From Patellaria atrata CBS 101060 (Eukaryota > Ascomycota > Dothideomycetes > Patellariales > Patellariaceae), in the NCBI GenBank assembly GCA_010093705.1, contig MU006092.1, forward strand, positions 812,623 through 876,622: DNA of 64,000 nucleotides, in the 5' to 3' direction. The notes under the pieces are model-generated. The model made no database searches, was not told where the DNA came from, and saw only the letters and a list, made by a program, of their open reading frames with translations. Shown piece by piece: positions 1 to 10,749 of this stretch; position 1 is the first letter of the stretch, and each line of letters begins with the position of its first letter. The translations under genes and the position numbers were made by a program.

Positions 1-257
1 ACCTGCGCTCGGAAGAAAAGCCAAAGGAAGAATCTAAAGTTTCAGCCTCCCTTACGACCGCACCGTATGAACGATTGTCTCCCTCGCCATCAGCTGGGGG
101 AAGCGCTTCTCTCCAATGGGCTAACAGCAGCTCCGAGACAAGCACACCTGCTACACTGACATCTTCATCCTCACCGGAACCAGAAGAATGCGATGGAGCA
201 CAGCAGTCTGGACACACGAACGCGAAAATTGACTCGCATCGATTACCGGAAGGATGA
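1..257 (+). CDS. C-terminal end of an unrecognised Ser/Thr-rich protein (5' part outside window)
   Basis: The frame starting at base 3 is open from the window edge to a TGA at 255-257, giving about 84 residues with no visible start. The stretch is low complexity: a Lys/Glu-rich beginning, then runs rich in Ser, Thr, Pro and Ala, and a polar end (HRLPEG). This looks like the disordered tail of a larger protein whose domains lie to the left. No function can be assigned. It could also be the last exon of a spliced gene. The codon use and lack of stops support coding, but the length is short. Confidence 0.5.
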   Translation, partial: LRSEEKPKEESKVSASLTTAPYERLSPSPSAGGSASLQWANSSSETSTPATLTSSSSPEPEECDGAQQSGHTNAKIDSHRLPEG

Positions 258-1578
258 GATCACAAGCATTAAATTCTCGTACGCTTCAGATTGGGGTTTA
301 TTTCTGTTCTAGCGAGGCTGACTTCAAACATTCATCATGCACACCCAAAGATTTCTCTCACACGGGAGAACTACACTGCACGGTCCACCATGTCTACTGT
401 ACGGCCAATACGGCTGGAGGCGAGAAAAGAAATTCCGAGAGCGTGGAACATCAGCGTCAAAGACGCCCCGCGCAAAGATATAACGCGGAGCAAACTTCTT
501 ATCCTACATGCTGACTACCGTTCCTGGAAGATGAGGGCTTAAGGCCCTTACACCTTGTAAACAAAATTCTTTGGGCCGCACTACAATTGGTTCTCTCTCT
601 CAAAATCTTCCACCGCATCCCCAACGCTGATTTCCTTTGTTTGTTCATCCCTGATGAGTCTCCTCATTTTTGTGATTCTGGATTCCCTATCATTCTGTTC
701 TGTCGGCATTTTGAGCGATTACAAATTTCCCCATCCAGCAAGGCGTTTCTTGGAGTTCTCTTTTTGCGAGTACGAGGTGTTTGCTTACCATGCTATGTTA
801 CGCCTTGCTTTTTGCTTTCCGCGGAGAGTACGGCTGTTGTGCCTGTATTGATTTGTTTGCTTTTTAGTCGGTTTACCAGCCTTACTAGTTCCCATATTTT
901 CGTATTCAACTGAGTTTGCTTGCTCTATGGTTCTTGCATGATATTTAGGTTGATTACCCCTGTTTTGCACTTTTCGGTTTCTGTGGGCTTGGTGCATTAT
1001 TTTGAGGTTCAGCGTTTGGTAGTGTTTTTTTTCTATCTTCCAGAACTGGGCCGAATGAGGAACCAAACTTTTGGGTTTAGGGATTACCATATACCCTCGG
1101 GAGTTCTCGGTTTGTGCCTTTGAGCTAAGTCTAACTAGAGATGAGAGCAATATGCTGAATGATGTTAATATAGACGTAATATTGAATATTTGTGCATTTT
1201 CTACAGCATATCTCCCGACCTTCAGCCTCGCTGTAGGATCACCTACTACCATTGGGACTATGAACCCGTTGAAGTCAGGTTATACGCCTAAAATAATATG
1301 CGGGGATTTCTGTGCAAGGTACTCGGATGGAATGACCCTGGCGTGACGCACAGCGATAGCCTCACTTTCAAGTAAAGACGGAGATGTATCTCCTTCTGGA
1401 CACGGAAGGTTTGAACTGCACTGACCACGTGCAGTCTAATTATCATTCAGCCGCAGGGAGGTGAGCAGCAAGCTCAAGAGATCTAAGCTGAGGGTATTAT
1501 TTCCCTCACCGGGAACCGTTAGTGCCTTTGTTCTTGTGCGGCACCATGTGCCGTGGGATTGGGGGATCAATCCTGAGC
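258..1578. other. Intergenic region, convergent 3' flanks
   Basis: This 1.3 kb lies between the end of the partial gene and the end of CIA1, which is read towards it. Several open stretches exist on both strands (for example minus-strand 785-1252), but they are T/A-biased, carry no recognisable motif and have no splice-consistent extensions. I see nothing here beyond 3' untranslated sequence. Confidence 0.5.
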
Positions 1579-2868
1579 TCAGTCATGATCTAAAGTCCAG
1601 ACCTTAACTTCACCATCGTCGCCGGTCGTGATGATGACTTCCTCCTCATCATTACGTCTACCTCTGTCGTATCGGCGCGCCCAGTTGACGTGATTGACCT
1701 CGAAGACATCGTGAGCTCCCTCTACTTCTGCGATAATGACCCATTCCGTCGCAGTGCTGATGGATAACTTATCTACATCCATACTTTCTGCTCCTGGGGA
1801 GTGTGATTCTGTAGTCTCTTTTGGTGATTTCCAGCGCTCTTGATACACGAGGATCTTCCCATCGCTACCGGTACTGACGATGAGCCCACTCTTTTTGCTC
1901 CATGAGACGGCATAGATTGCACGGTCATGGGTTTTGGGTAACTGAGCTTCCTCGTACCAGTCCTCTTCGATGCTGTTACTCTTCAATATACTGGGTATAC
2001 GATCATGGCTGGAAGTCCCGTTTTGCCCTTCCCTTGTTCTCCTTCGCCATATCCTGATCGTCATATCATCCGAACTTGAAGCAAGTCTAGGTCCTGACCT
2101 TTCCCTCTCCTCAATGAACTTCTTCTGCTCCTCGCTCAACTCTTTCCCATCTTTCAGCCCTACCCTCGGTTTATCCCCCTCGAAATCAACACACCACACC
2201 GTCCCCTCATGCCCGCTCAGACACGCCACCGCAGTCCAATCATCCAAATCCTCCTTATAAAGCCTCACCGTATCATCGTAACTACTACTCGCCAACAGAT
2301 CCTCGCTCGGATGCCAGCATACAAACTTCACATCCCCTTCATGCTCATTCAGCACCGCGATCGTCTCAAAATTATCATCCTCCAGCTCTTCCCAAATCCA
2401 CACCGTCTTATCCCGCGAACAAGTAGCCAAATACTGTCCCCCGCTGCTCCACGCCACACTCTTGATCTCCGAATCGTGCCCATCAAGCAAAACGGAGAAA
2501 TTATATTCGTCCTCCTCATCCTCTCCCCCATCGTAATCCCCGCCCCCGTCGATGTCGTCCGGATCCCGCACCAGGCCCGAGCTTCCGCGCTCCCATTTCC
2601 GCCATATGCCCGCCGAGGCGTCGAAGGAGCCGGTCGCGAGTACGGACTCGCCTTTTGTGCCGGGCTTCCAGGCGCAGGTCCGGATCGAGCGCTTGTGCCC
2701 GCCCGAGATGGTGGAGAGGAGCGTGAAGGAGGTTAGGGAGTAGACCCGCACGGTGCGGTCGGAGGAGGCGGTCGCGAGGAGGGGGAGCGTCGGGTGTGGG
2801 GCGGAGAGCCAGGTGCGGGTGCTGCAGGGGGGACGGAGGGGAGAGAGGAGAGTTAGATGAGAGGGCAT
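1579..2868 (-). CDS. CIA1: Cytosolic iron-sulfur protein assembly WD40 protein Cia1
   Basis: A single exon of 429 residues, close to the usual length of fungal Cia1. It consists of WD40 repeats throughout: blades such as LATASSDRTVRVYSL, VLATGSFDASAGIWRKWE, YLATCSRDKTVWIWEE and LASSSYDDTVRLYKED, each with the GH...WD-like spacing of a seven-blade propeller. Cia1 is the docking subunit of the cytosolic Fe-S targeting complex (with Cia2 and Met18/MMS19), which loads clusters on nuclear and cytosolic apoproteins. I chose the ATG read at 2868 (MPSHLTLL); a longer in-frame start at 3009 adds 47 Pro-rich residues that look like leader. Acidic insertions between blades are normal in fungal orthologues. 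It is divergent from the GPI protein at 3352. Confidence 0.9.
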   Translation of the reverse strand: MPSHLTLLSPLRPPCSTRTWLSAPHPTLPLLATASSDRTVRVYSLTSFTLLSTISGGHKRSIRTCAWKPGTKGESVLATGSFDASAGIWRKWERGSSGLVRDPDDIDGGGDYDGGEDEEDEYNFSVLLDGHDSEIKSVAWSSGGQYLATCSRDKTVWIWEELEDDNFETIAVLNEHEGDVKFVCWHPSEDLLASSSYDDTVRLYKEDLDDWTAVACLSGHEGTVWCVDFEGDKPRVGLKDGKELSEEQKKFIEERERSGPRLASSSDDMTIRIWRRRTREGQNGTSSHDRIPSILKSNSIEEDWYEEAQLPKTHDRAIYAVSWSKKSGLIVSTGSDGKILVYQERWKSPKETTESHSPGAESMDVDKLSISTATEWVIIAEVEGAHDVFEVNHVNWARRYDRGRRNDEEEVIITTGDDGEVKVWTLDHD

Positions 2869-3351
2869 TGTGAGTATGGCGGAGTGTGTGGGACTGTATT
2901 TTAGTAGAGGTTTTGGTGTTCGAGGTTTGAAGCCTTGTTTACTTGGTTGAGATAGGACGGGTTCAGGGCGAGGAGAAAAGTTGAGTTCCGCTTGCGCGGG
3001 GAACGTCATGGGACGAGACCCCTGTTCCCGTCACTTTAACGCTCATTGCTTCACTGTGCAACTTCTCTTCCAAACATCCTCGCTGAAGGGCTCGATTTTC
3101 TATTTTCGCAAATGTTCTATGTTGAACACAAAGTTCTATAGCACGACAAGCGAAATGAAATTTGAAGTTTCCCGGTTCACGAATACGATGCCAGCGAGTC
3201 GAGCCAGCCACGTCGCTACCAGCCACCGCTGAGATTGAAGAAGGCCAGCCTCGCCTTTCAATTCAGTAGATACTTCGTAGTACAATTGCTAACAAGCAAT
3301 TTCTCTCCATCTATTTCTCATACTTTCTCCTAGGAAATTCAATTTCTTCAA
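2869..3351. promoter_or_regulatory. Divergent promoter region between CIA1 and the GPI-anchored protein gene
   Basis: About 480 bp separate the two divergent starts. The right half, just before 3352, is pyrimidine-rich (ttctcc/tttctc repeats), as is common for fungal 5' leaders. No clear TATA box or known operator can be named with confidence. Confidence 0.4.
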
Positions 3352-4782
3352 ATGCGTCCTTTCATTCTTTTCCCACTTCCGTCGTCGCTCATAACGCTGA
3401 TCTTGTTATTCCCTCCTCGAGGCTTTTCAGAAGAGTCATGGCCGTATAACCTACCAAAAGACGTCAAATACTTTCCAGAAGATGAGGTACACGTTAAAAG
3501 GGATCTCGAACTGCAGCGCAGGCTTGCTGTGGAGCAACCTGTGGGCGTCAGAAAGATGAGTGGTGACGAGTCTGAAAAATTCCATCTCGAATACTGGCAA
3601 TTCGATGGGAGCTTGCCGCTTACTCCGGAGGCACCATTGTTGCGAAGACCACATATATTGGGGCAAGAGTATGGTAATGTCTCGATGGTTGATATACCAC
3701 TACCACCGTTCCTCCTACATTCATCCCAATCCAATTTTGAAGCAGACTCCCTGCTAAGGTTCTTTCGGCGGGATAATATTTTCAGACGCTCGTTTGAATG
3801 TCCCAGTGGGACGAGTAGCTGTTCGTCCATCAGTCGACCGGATAGTTGTTGCGCAGCTGGGGAGTCATGTATGCTCATCGAAGACACTGGGCTTGGAGAT
3901 GTCGGCTGCTGTCCCCAAGGGTTATCGTGCTCAGGAGGTGTTTCTTCGTGTGATACAGATGCAGGATATAGTAGTTGTCCGGGAAGCTCTAATGGCGGTT
4001 GCTGCATACCTAACTTTGAGTGTCAAGGTGTTGGCTGCGTTATTGCCAATACCGTTACGATTTATCCACCTCTACCGACTACTACATCCTCACGAACTCC
4101 TACAACTTCGTCATCTCCACCTCCTTCCACTTCAGAGGAACCTTCTACCTCTACCCCGACGACGACGACACGAACCACACAGGCAACGCTTGTCTGCAGC
4201 ACCGGGTTCCGTTCTTGTCCCGCAAGTCAGGGCGGCGGTTGTTGCCCCACCGACCGCGACTGCGGTTCCCCAGGTTGCCCTCCATTCCCCTCCTCAACCG
4301 GCAACCCAGTCGCTCCCGTCCGTCCCACCAGCGGCTCATCGGGGAGTACCGAAACGACTACCTCACCCCCCCCGTCCACCTTCCCCAGCGACGGCGCCTG
4401 TCCCACCGGCTTCTACATGTGCAGCGCATACTACCGCGGCGGCTGCTGTCGCGTCGGTCGTAACTGCGACTCCACCGACTGTCCTTCTCCGGCCACCGCT
4501 ACGGTGATCAATACCAATGGTGTCACTATAGCGGCGCCGTCGGGGGCAACGGCGGCGGAGAATACGGGCAGTTGTGCGAGCGGGTGGTTCAACTGTGCGC
4601 CGGGGGATGGAGGTGGGTGCTGTCCGTCGGGGTTTGAGTGCGGGCTCAGTTGTACGGCTACGGGGAGTATGACGGGGACGATTGGGAAGATGCCGCCGAG
4701 TACCGCAGCGAGTGTGGAGGTTTGGGAGTGGTTGTTGGGGGTTGGGGCTGCGATTGTGGGGGTGGGGATGGTTATGCTTTGA
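3352..4782 (+). CDS. Secreted Cys-rich, Ser/Thr-rich protein with probable GPI anchor
   Basis: An intronless 476-residue protein. Residues 1-26 are a signal peptide (MRPFILFPLPSS, then a Leu/Ile-rich core and PRGFS). The body holds four or five small repeats of the type CxxGxxxCxxxxxGGCCxxxxxC (for example GFRSCPASQGGGCCPTDRDC and GFYMCSAYYRGGCCRVGRNC), separated by Thr/Ser/Pro linkers typical of O-mannosylated wall proteins. The end is a hydrophobic tail (VWEWLLGVGAAIVGVGMVML) after a small-residue stretch, which fits a GPI attachment signal. Such proteins sit on the plasma membrane or are cross-linked to the wall. The exact family is not one I can name. The 3' third is unusually G/C-rich compared with its flanks. 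Confidence 0.8.
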   Translation: MRPFILFPLPSSLITLILLFPPRGFSEESWPYNLPKDVKYFPEDEVHVKRDLELQRRLAVEQPVGVRKMSGDESEKFHLEYWQFDGSLPLTPEAPLLRRPHILGQEYGNVSMVDIPLPPFLLHSSQSNFEADSLLRFFRRDNIFRRSFECPSGTSSCSSISRPDSCCAAGESCMLIEDTGLGDVGCCPQGLSCSGGVSSCDTDAGYSSCPGSSNGGCCIPNFECQGVGCVIANTVTIYPPLPTTTSSRTPTTSSSPPPSTSEEPSTSTPTTTTRTTQATLVCSTGFRSCPASQGGGCCPTDRDCGSPGCPPFPSSTGNPVAPVRPTSGSSGSTETTTSPPPSTFPSDGACPTGFYMCSAYYRGGCCRVGRNCDSTDCPSPATATVINTNGVTIAAPSGATAAENTGSCASGWFNCAPGDGGGCCPSGFECGLSCTATGSMTGTIGKMPPSTAASVEVWEWLLGVGAAIVGVGMVML

Positions 4783-5731
4783 TTGTTTAGCTGATCTAAT
4801 GTTCACGATATATCCAGATGTCTATTCATTCAGTGGAACATTTTTCTCGTCAATATATCTGGAGTATTCAGGGGTTTTATGGTCAATTCTGTGCTTCTAC
4901 CGGGAGTTCCTTGCCGACTCTTTCTGGTGCTTTGCATTTCTGGGCCATTATTACCTTCCTGTATTGTACATTCAAATAGGTGTACTATTTGATCTAAGTC
5001 TTGTTGACTGTTGTCTAAGGTACCTTACCTTAGATACGTACCTTAGCTGGGCGTTATCACATGCTTACTTAGCATATTTAAGGTTCCGTTTGTACTCTGC
5101 CCCTCCCGTCCTCCCCGCAGTGTTGGAATTACGCATTCGTAACAGACGCGTACAGGATTTCGTATGCTTTGCCTAATAAATATACATATAGTTTATTTCA
5201 ATTCTTCTGGGCTGTTTAATAGCTCAAAATAATCAATTGAGTACGAGGTGTGCCCGCAGCTATGAAAGCTCTCATACAAAATTGATGGAGACACATCATA
5301 ATTATGCATTAGCGGGGTCCAAGGTGTATAAATTACAGCCAATTGATGTGCAGATACATAACTGCACAAATTGTTAACCGAGTTATTCAGCGCAAATATA
5401 TCTTGGCGTCAAAAATGCAACCAATCAGCATCCGTTTGTAAACCTCAGGCAGCTTTACTTCTGAAGTCAACCCCACATGTCATCGTGCTTCAGTTAAACT
5501 TGTAGCACATCTACAACATAAACACCTCCACTCCACTTGCAGACTTCAACGTCTTCTCGACAACCCGACCCTCCATTCGAATCTCACACGTTTACGACTC
5601 CAAACCCTTCCAGAGCTTTGACTTCCGGCACAACTAGAGCGCGAACTACAACTTGATGGAGCAGTGTTGGCTGCTGGCCAAATCGCAGAAGCCTTGAGGA
5701 CTCCGGTCTTCAAAAGCGCGCGATAGCCAGC
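4783..5731. other. Intergenic region with TAAGGTAC/CCTTA repeats
   Basis: 3' flank of the GPI gene and 5' flank of the carrier gene. Around 5013-5050 the words AAGGTACCTTA, CCTTAGATA and GTACCTTAG follow one another as imperfect palindromes. The rest is AT-rich with no coding signal. The last 200 bp before 5732 are C-rich and could hold the carrier leader. Confidence 0.4.
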
Positions 5732-7091
5732 ATGCCTGAGCAGCAGAAGAACATGTCGTCCCCATCCGGTCCCCAACGAACCCATCCTTTCCTGACGCCC
5801 AACGAGATCAAGCTATTCGTTCAGAAGCATCGGACAGAAGTTGCTGCTTCAGCGGCCAGCCTGGTCTCAACACTCGTATCAGTGCGTCACTTTCACAGCA
5901 CGTACGCGTCTTTGCACGGTACCTTACTGATTATCCTGTAGTACCCATTAGATTCAGTCAAGTCGCGCATCCAGCTGTAAGTCCGACCAGGAAGGAACAT
6001 TTCGAATAAGAGCTCACTTCGACTAGTTACTCGTATGACAATGTTGCCGATTGTATCAAAAAGACGTACAAGACTGAAGGCGTGGAAGGCTTTTATCGCG
6101 GTAAGAAGATCTCCTTTCAACGAATAGTATTGAAGTGGCCACTAACGAATCTCGACAGGCGTCCTATCCCCTCTCCTCAGCATCACCCTTGTCCGGACTG
6201 TTTCCTTCTCCGTATACCAAAAATCCAAGTACGTCTATAACGATTGGATCACTCGCGCTACTGGTGTATCGCCACTAGTCACTGCGAATACCAAGGGTGC
6301 CGCTCCCACCCTCGGTACGCTTGTATGTTTTGGAGCCGCTGGGATGACCTCTGGAGCTATGATTACCGCGATCGCTTGTAAGATTGTACAATGATTGGAG
6401 ACTTGCATACAGTGTTAATGTTCGGTACAGGTCCTTTTGAACTTACAAAACTGAGCGCACAAATCTCTGTAGTGGTCAATAAGGAGAAAGGTGGTATTGA
6501 CGAAGAATTGCGCAAGAGTTATCAACAGAAAGGTACCATTAGGACAGCGCAAAATCTAATCAAGCACCGCGGTATACAAGGCCTTTATTGTGGCGCTCGA
6601 TACCATCTTAGTGAGTCAAACCTCATATCTCATACTGACACCTATCACTAATCTGACCTAGTTCGTGATTCGCTTGGTACGGGTATTTACTTCACGACTT
6701 ACGAGAGTGCGAAACAACTCCTTGGTAACTATCGTGGAAACTCCCCCACATCTCCGTTGGCAGTAGTGGTTGCTGGTGGCCTTTGCGGTTTGGTTTCCTG
6801 GGCTTGCGTGAGTAACCTTGATCTGGTCACTCGTCATATTTTTTGCTAACCCAAGATTTGAAGATATACCCCATCGACACCGCTAAGAGCCACTACCAGC
6901 GCAACTGCCTGACAAGCCACAAGGACCGCACAGAGGTCACGAGGATAAGATGGTTTGATCGAACTCAATATCGCGGCCTTGGTGTTTCCATGGCTCGTTC
7001 ATGCATGATTAATGCAATGTTCTTCTCGACCTTCGAGTTCTCGAAGAAATATGTCCGCAACTTTGACACCGAAGAAGAACCTGTCGATTGA
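5732..7091 (+). CDS. Mitochondrial carrier family (SLC25) protein
   Basis: Seven exons: 5732-5881, 5942-5976, 6027-6100, 6159-6377, 6431-6610, 6662-6807, 6864-7091, all with GT-AG introns of 50-60 bp, giving 343 residues. The three tandem repeats each carry the family signature Px[DE]xx[KR]: YPLDSVKSRIQ, CPFELTKLSAQ and YPIDTAKSHYQ, the last two each starting a later repeat, with EGFYRG and QGLYCG loops. It should be an inner-membrane transporter with six helices. The substrate is not clear; the overall look is nearest to the carnitine/ornithine-type carriers, but the second motif has Phe-Glu instead of the usual Asp-type signature, and I would not name a substrate. The reading frame is intact across all six introns. 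Confidence 0.85.
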
Positions 7092-9637
7092 GGGCCTAGT
7101 TGATCTTCTGGAAGGTGGAATATATCTTGACGACTCCCCGACCATGGAGTCTATATCATCGAGCATTCTCTTGGAAGAGATTCAGTTCACCTTGATGACT
7201 GGTTATCTTCTCCTCTGCAATGGATGCGAACATATCAGCGAATGGCAGCGAATGGAGCTTCGTTTCATGCTGACGCTGGTTCTGGACATTCCGATAAGGA
7301 GCAATCGATCTAACTATGATTGATTTGGTCTCGCTTTGGTGGAATGACAAAATATCATGGCTTCGATTCCCTTTGAAATCCGGCTGGATTTGGGGATCTT
7401 TCACCTTCTTGTACAGTACATTTACTTTACCATGAGTGGTATGAAAATGCAAACAGAACGTTCGAGTTCAAAGTCTGGACACTTGGCTTTCATCATCAAT
7501 ATATGACTCCCACAGCTAGTTTCTTGTGCTATTTCGCATGCTGTTCTGGGTGTAATTAGGCATATGACTCTCTCACAACCCTAGTTTGAACTACTTCGAT
7601 TGAAAGATGCTGCACTTTTACTGCTAACCCTATCCGCACGTCCCTAGAGTAGATTATCCCTCACACAAGTCCTTACCGGCAGATACACGGTCGAGTTCGA
7701 CCAACAGTGACAGAAACGGTAAGGTAGATTTCGGTTCCACTTTCCAGTCGCCCCTCATCGTCAGACCTAGTTCTAGTCCAGCCTAGAAATTTCTTTGATA
7801 TTACACCTTCTTGTATTCTATGAGTAAAGGGTACCTTCATGTGGAAAGGTATTGGATCTAACAGTAGGTTCTACGCTTTTTTTTATTTTCCTTTAGGTAC
7901 CCAGAGCCTTGGCATTGTCATGGCTTAGGAACAAAGTACCTTACCACGTGCGATATCTCCCGATGACGAATCCAGTCATACCACCTCATTTAGGGGTCCT
8001 CGATGCGATCCGTGGTTTCGTTAGCGATAGTGTACTTGGGTTTATACTTAACGTCAAACTCCCACGTTGGAATTGGAGTCTCGGAGCGTACCGTGGCGAG
8101 AGAATGCCGAACGCGGAGGTGGTTTGCCGGGTATGTAGTCTTCGATGTAAGTTCACCCTTTAGGAACTCCTGTCATGCACTAGGGGATGTATTCCTAACG
8201 ACGGGGTCGTGTCAATTCCTAGTTCGCTGCGCTGGATGCAGGAACCTTTCCCGCGAACCATATTACGCTTCCCATTTCGATTGGTAACTAACAAGTACGA
8301 GTACATGTAAAGTTTTTGATTGTGGGAGAGGGCCGAGATGCGGGTTCGGAATAGGAACGTGCATCCTTATCATATCGATATGATGAGTTGTTATCGGCTG
8401 AGGAGTGAGGACAGATGGTCTGGTTTGGTTGAGGTGCAAGGCCCGTCAGCTTGTCGGTGCTGTTCTCTTGCAGATCTACCGTCTGATCAGCCCAGCCACC
8501 CGTTGTTCTTCTCAAATGTCGATGTTATGGGGGTGTGGATGGTTTTCCTTTGAGATGGATTTCAAACAAATAGCTTTGTTCAACTGTTTACATTGCTCTC
8601 AACCTTCCATACTGTACCCTCCTTTGTGCTATATGCTTCTGAGTAATCCCCTCCAAAAAAAAAAACAAAACAGAAAAAAAACAGAAAAAAAAATACAAAA
8701 AAAATACAAAAAAAAACACACTGAAAAAGGAGCGAGTACACGAGGTTCAACAAAATGTTGAAACTAGAATTCCCGAACCCTCGTTCATCCCCGTTGACCG
8801 CCAGATTCTAAGATTTCTAGCGAGAGGCCAGTCCCGGACAAGCGTCTCGGCAGCGAGGGAGAGCTTCGGTCCCATTGGCAGCCTTTTTAGAGACAAGGGG
8901 CACGAGCAGGTAGGGATCCGATTGCCCTGCATATGCGGCATCCGGAGAGAATTGGGGAACCTCTCACTGGTCATCTCTCACGGTTCACACCTGGTCTCTC
9001 CTTCCCAGAGCTGATACATGGCGAGCCTTATCTTCCCTTGTTTCGTTGGTGCGAACACGGCCAACCGGCACGCACGAGGTGCACGATTTGGGGTGATGGA
9101 GGTACAGTATGCGTCTAACGATGCTAATAATGGCACCATCCCTCGAGGGCTGGACCGTTCGAGGGGACAAAGAAGGTGACGCCTTTCGGGTTGTTCGATG
9201 GCTGGGAGGGTATAAATACCCTGCTGGTACCGCACCACATGGCGGACAAAGAGAGGCTCAATTCATTTGGTGACCACGTTGCTTTGTTGAAGAAAGGTTG
9301 ATTCGATTTTGGAGGGTTTAAAAGAACTGTGGGTGGAGGAATTAGGATAGTACTGTACATATAGTAGGGAAGGCTATTCGTTCGCTAAGTTAGGCTGAGG
9401 AGATTGGGGTTTTTGATCGTAAGTGATTCTCACCGCGTCTTTGGTCCTTATATACACGTATGCTCCCATGAATTTTCCTTGCTCTTCAAGTGTTCTTATC
9501 AGACTAATCTCCTCAAGGCTTTTCTCCAAAAATCCAATCACAATCATTGAACCTTCCAGCGCATATAGATACAACCAACCTTGTATCCATACACCCGTAC
9601 ATACCGTACAATCGTATATCCACCCATTTGCCTCAAA
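7092..9637. other. Long intergenic region, no gene recognised
   Basis: About 2.5 kb. It contains one GTACAGTAC word at 7411, one GTACTGTAC at 9350, several GGTACC/AAGGTAC words near 7850-7940, an A-rich tract at 8655-8718 and a near-palindromic TATA (GGGTATAAATACCC) near 9208-9221. Short open frames on both strands have no conserved look and no splice partners. Confidence 0.4.
8655..8718. repeat. A-rich low-complexity tract
   Basis: Runs of 7-11 A broken by single C, G or T, of the form (A)nCAAAACAG(A)n and (A)nTAC(A)n. It is simple sequence and could be a decayed poly(A) tract, but no element body is seen beside it. Confidence 0.7.
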
Positions 9638-9862
9638 ATGTGCTCCTACACGTACAGCTGGTACTACTGCAACCACGATTACTACATCTGGGCCAACAGC
9701 GTCGAAGTCTGCCAGGCACGCCTCCTATCCGGCTACTCTTACGATGCCTGGAGCATTGACATGTGCAAGAACATGAAAGTCTCGTGTGGTGGCTTTTCGA
9801 ATTACTATTGCTCGGATTGCTCGGAAGATGTTAGTTTGGAGTATGAACTTGATGAGCTATGA
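9638..9862 (+). CDS. Small Cys/Tyr-rich protein, function unknown
   Basis: An intronless 74-residue frame starting MCSYTYSWYYC and ending EYELDEL. It has eight cysteines (the pattern includes YYC, EVCQ, DMCKN, VSCGG, YYCSDC), many Tyr and Trp, and an acidic tail. There is no signal peptide if translation starts here; the ATG context (CAAAATG) is good. An upstream in-frame ATG at 9581 would add a Tyr/Pro-rich leader that I consider less likely. The Cys spacing and composition resemble small proteins of filamentous ascomycetes that have no assigned role. It could be a zinc-binding or disulfide-rich effector-like protein, but nothing seen here decides that. Confidence 0.55.
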   Translation: MCSYTYSWYYCNHDYYIWANSVEVCQARLLSGYSYDAWSIDMCKNMKVSCGGFSNYYCSDCSEDVSLEYELDEL

Positions 9863-10749
9863 GTATTTGTTTTATCGCTAAGTACGCCTTGTCTTCCTTT
9901 GAATCCGGGGAGAACACTTTTGCTGACAGCGGTAGTGGATTGTTGAATTTCTGAATAATAATTTTTCCTTTTTTTTTCCTTTTTTTTTTCTTTTTTNNNN
10001 NNNNNNNNNNNNNNNNNNNNNNNNNNNNNNNNNNNNNNNNNNNNNNNNNNNNNNNNNNNNNNNNNNNNNNNNNNNNNNNNNNNNNNNNNNNNNNNNTGGG
10101 TCTTTGCAAACGGTTCCTATAGAACGAGCTCACGAGCTCAGAACAGCGTCCTGGGGCGTTTGGATTCTTTGGACATCTTTATCGCGGATACCATTTAAGC
10201 GTCCATCATGTTCTTGTTCCTGCATTTAATAGGGCAATTAGCGTCATAGCTACGGGGCATCGGGCGCATTTGGAATCACCTTCTTGGTCTATATCTTTGC
10301 AAGATACTCATCACTTTCTTGTTCGTAGATTTGATCATTATTTTCCGCATTAATACGCAACTCTTATTTTGACAGTCACTTCGGTTCGGCTCATCGAGTC
10401 GGCGAAAGGCATGCAAGCTTTTGAAGGTTAACAACTTACCTTAACGTCACAGCTCTAGATTCCCGCATCACTGAGGACATTCGGAAGCATTGATATAGAT
10501 ACACGATAAAGAATGAGCTGTCAACAGAAAAGTCTCTTATCTCTATCTCGACCTCGTGGCCATGCCGGCACCGGAAATCCCGCATGCATCTGATCAAGGC
10601 ATCTGACTATCACGGCCCTACCTTATTCTCTCTTCCCCTCCATCGTTCTTCCCTATTATCGCATCAACAGCCGAATATCCTCGGTTTCCCCAACTCCTAC
10701 CCACTTCCATTCCCCCCATCATCCACCCTATCCTTCTTAATTCATCCTC
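9863..10749. other. Intergenic region containing the assembly gap
   Basis: Holds the T-rich tract at 9962-9996, the N gap, and the C/T-rich leader of the next gene (10600-10749 is strongly pyrimidine-rich). No gene is seen. Anything inside the gap cannot be assessed. Confidence 0.5.
9997..10096. other. Assembly gap (100 N)
   Basis: Exactly 100 N, the usual placeholder for a gap of unknown or nominal length. The left flank is a T homopolymer series (T8-T10 runs separated by CC or C), which is a likely reason for the break. Confidence 0.98.

Noticed and set aside
785-1252. Minus-strand frame of 155 codons
   Set aside because: Polar, Asn/Lys-rich translation typical of AT-rich noncoding DNA; no domain and no start context.
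2869-3009. Longer N-terminus for Cia1 starting at 3009
   Set aside because: The 47 extra residues are Pro/Ser-rich and unlike Cia1 N-termini, which begin just before the first WD blade.
9962-10096. T-rich tract plus gap as the tail of a retroposon
   Set aside because: No element body or target duplication is visible on either side; the gap prevents any test.
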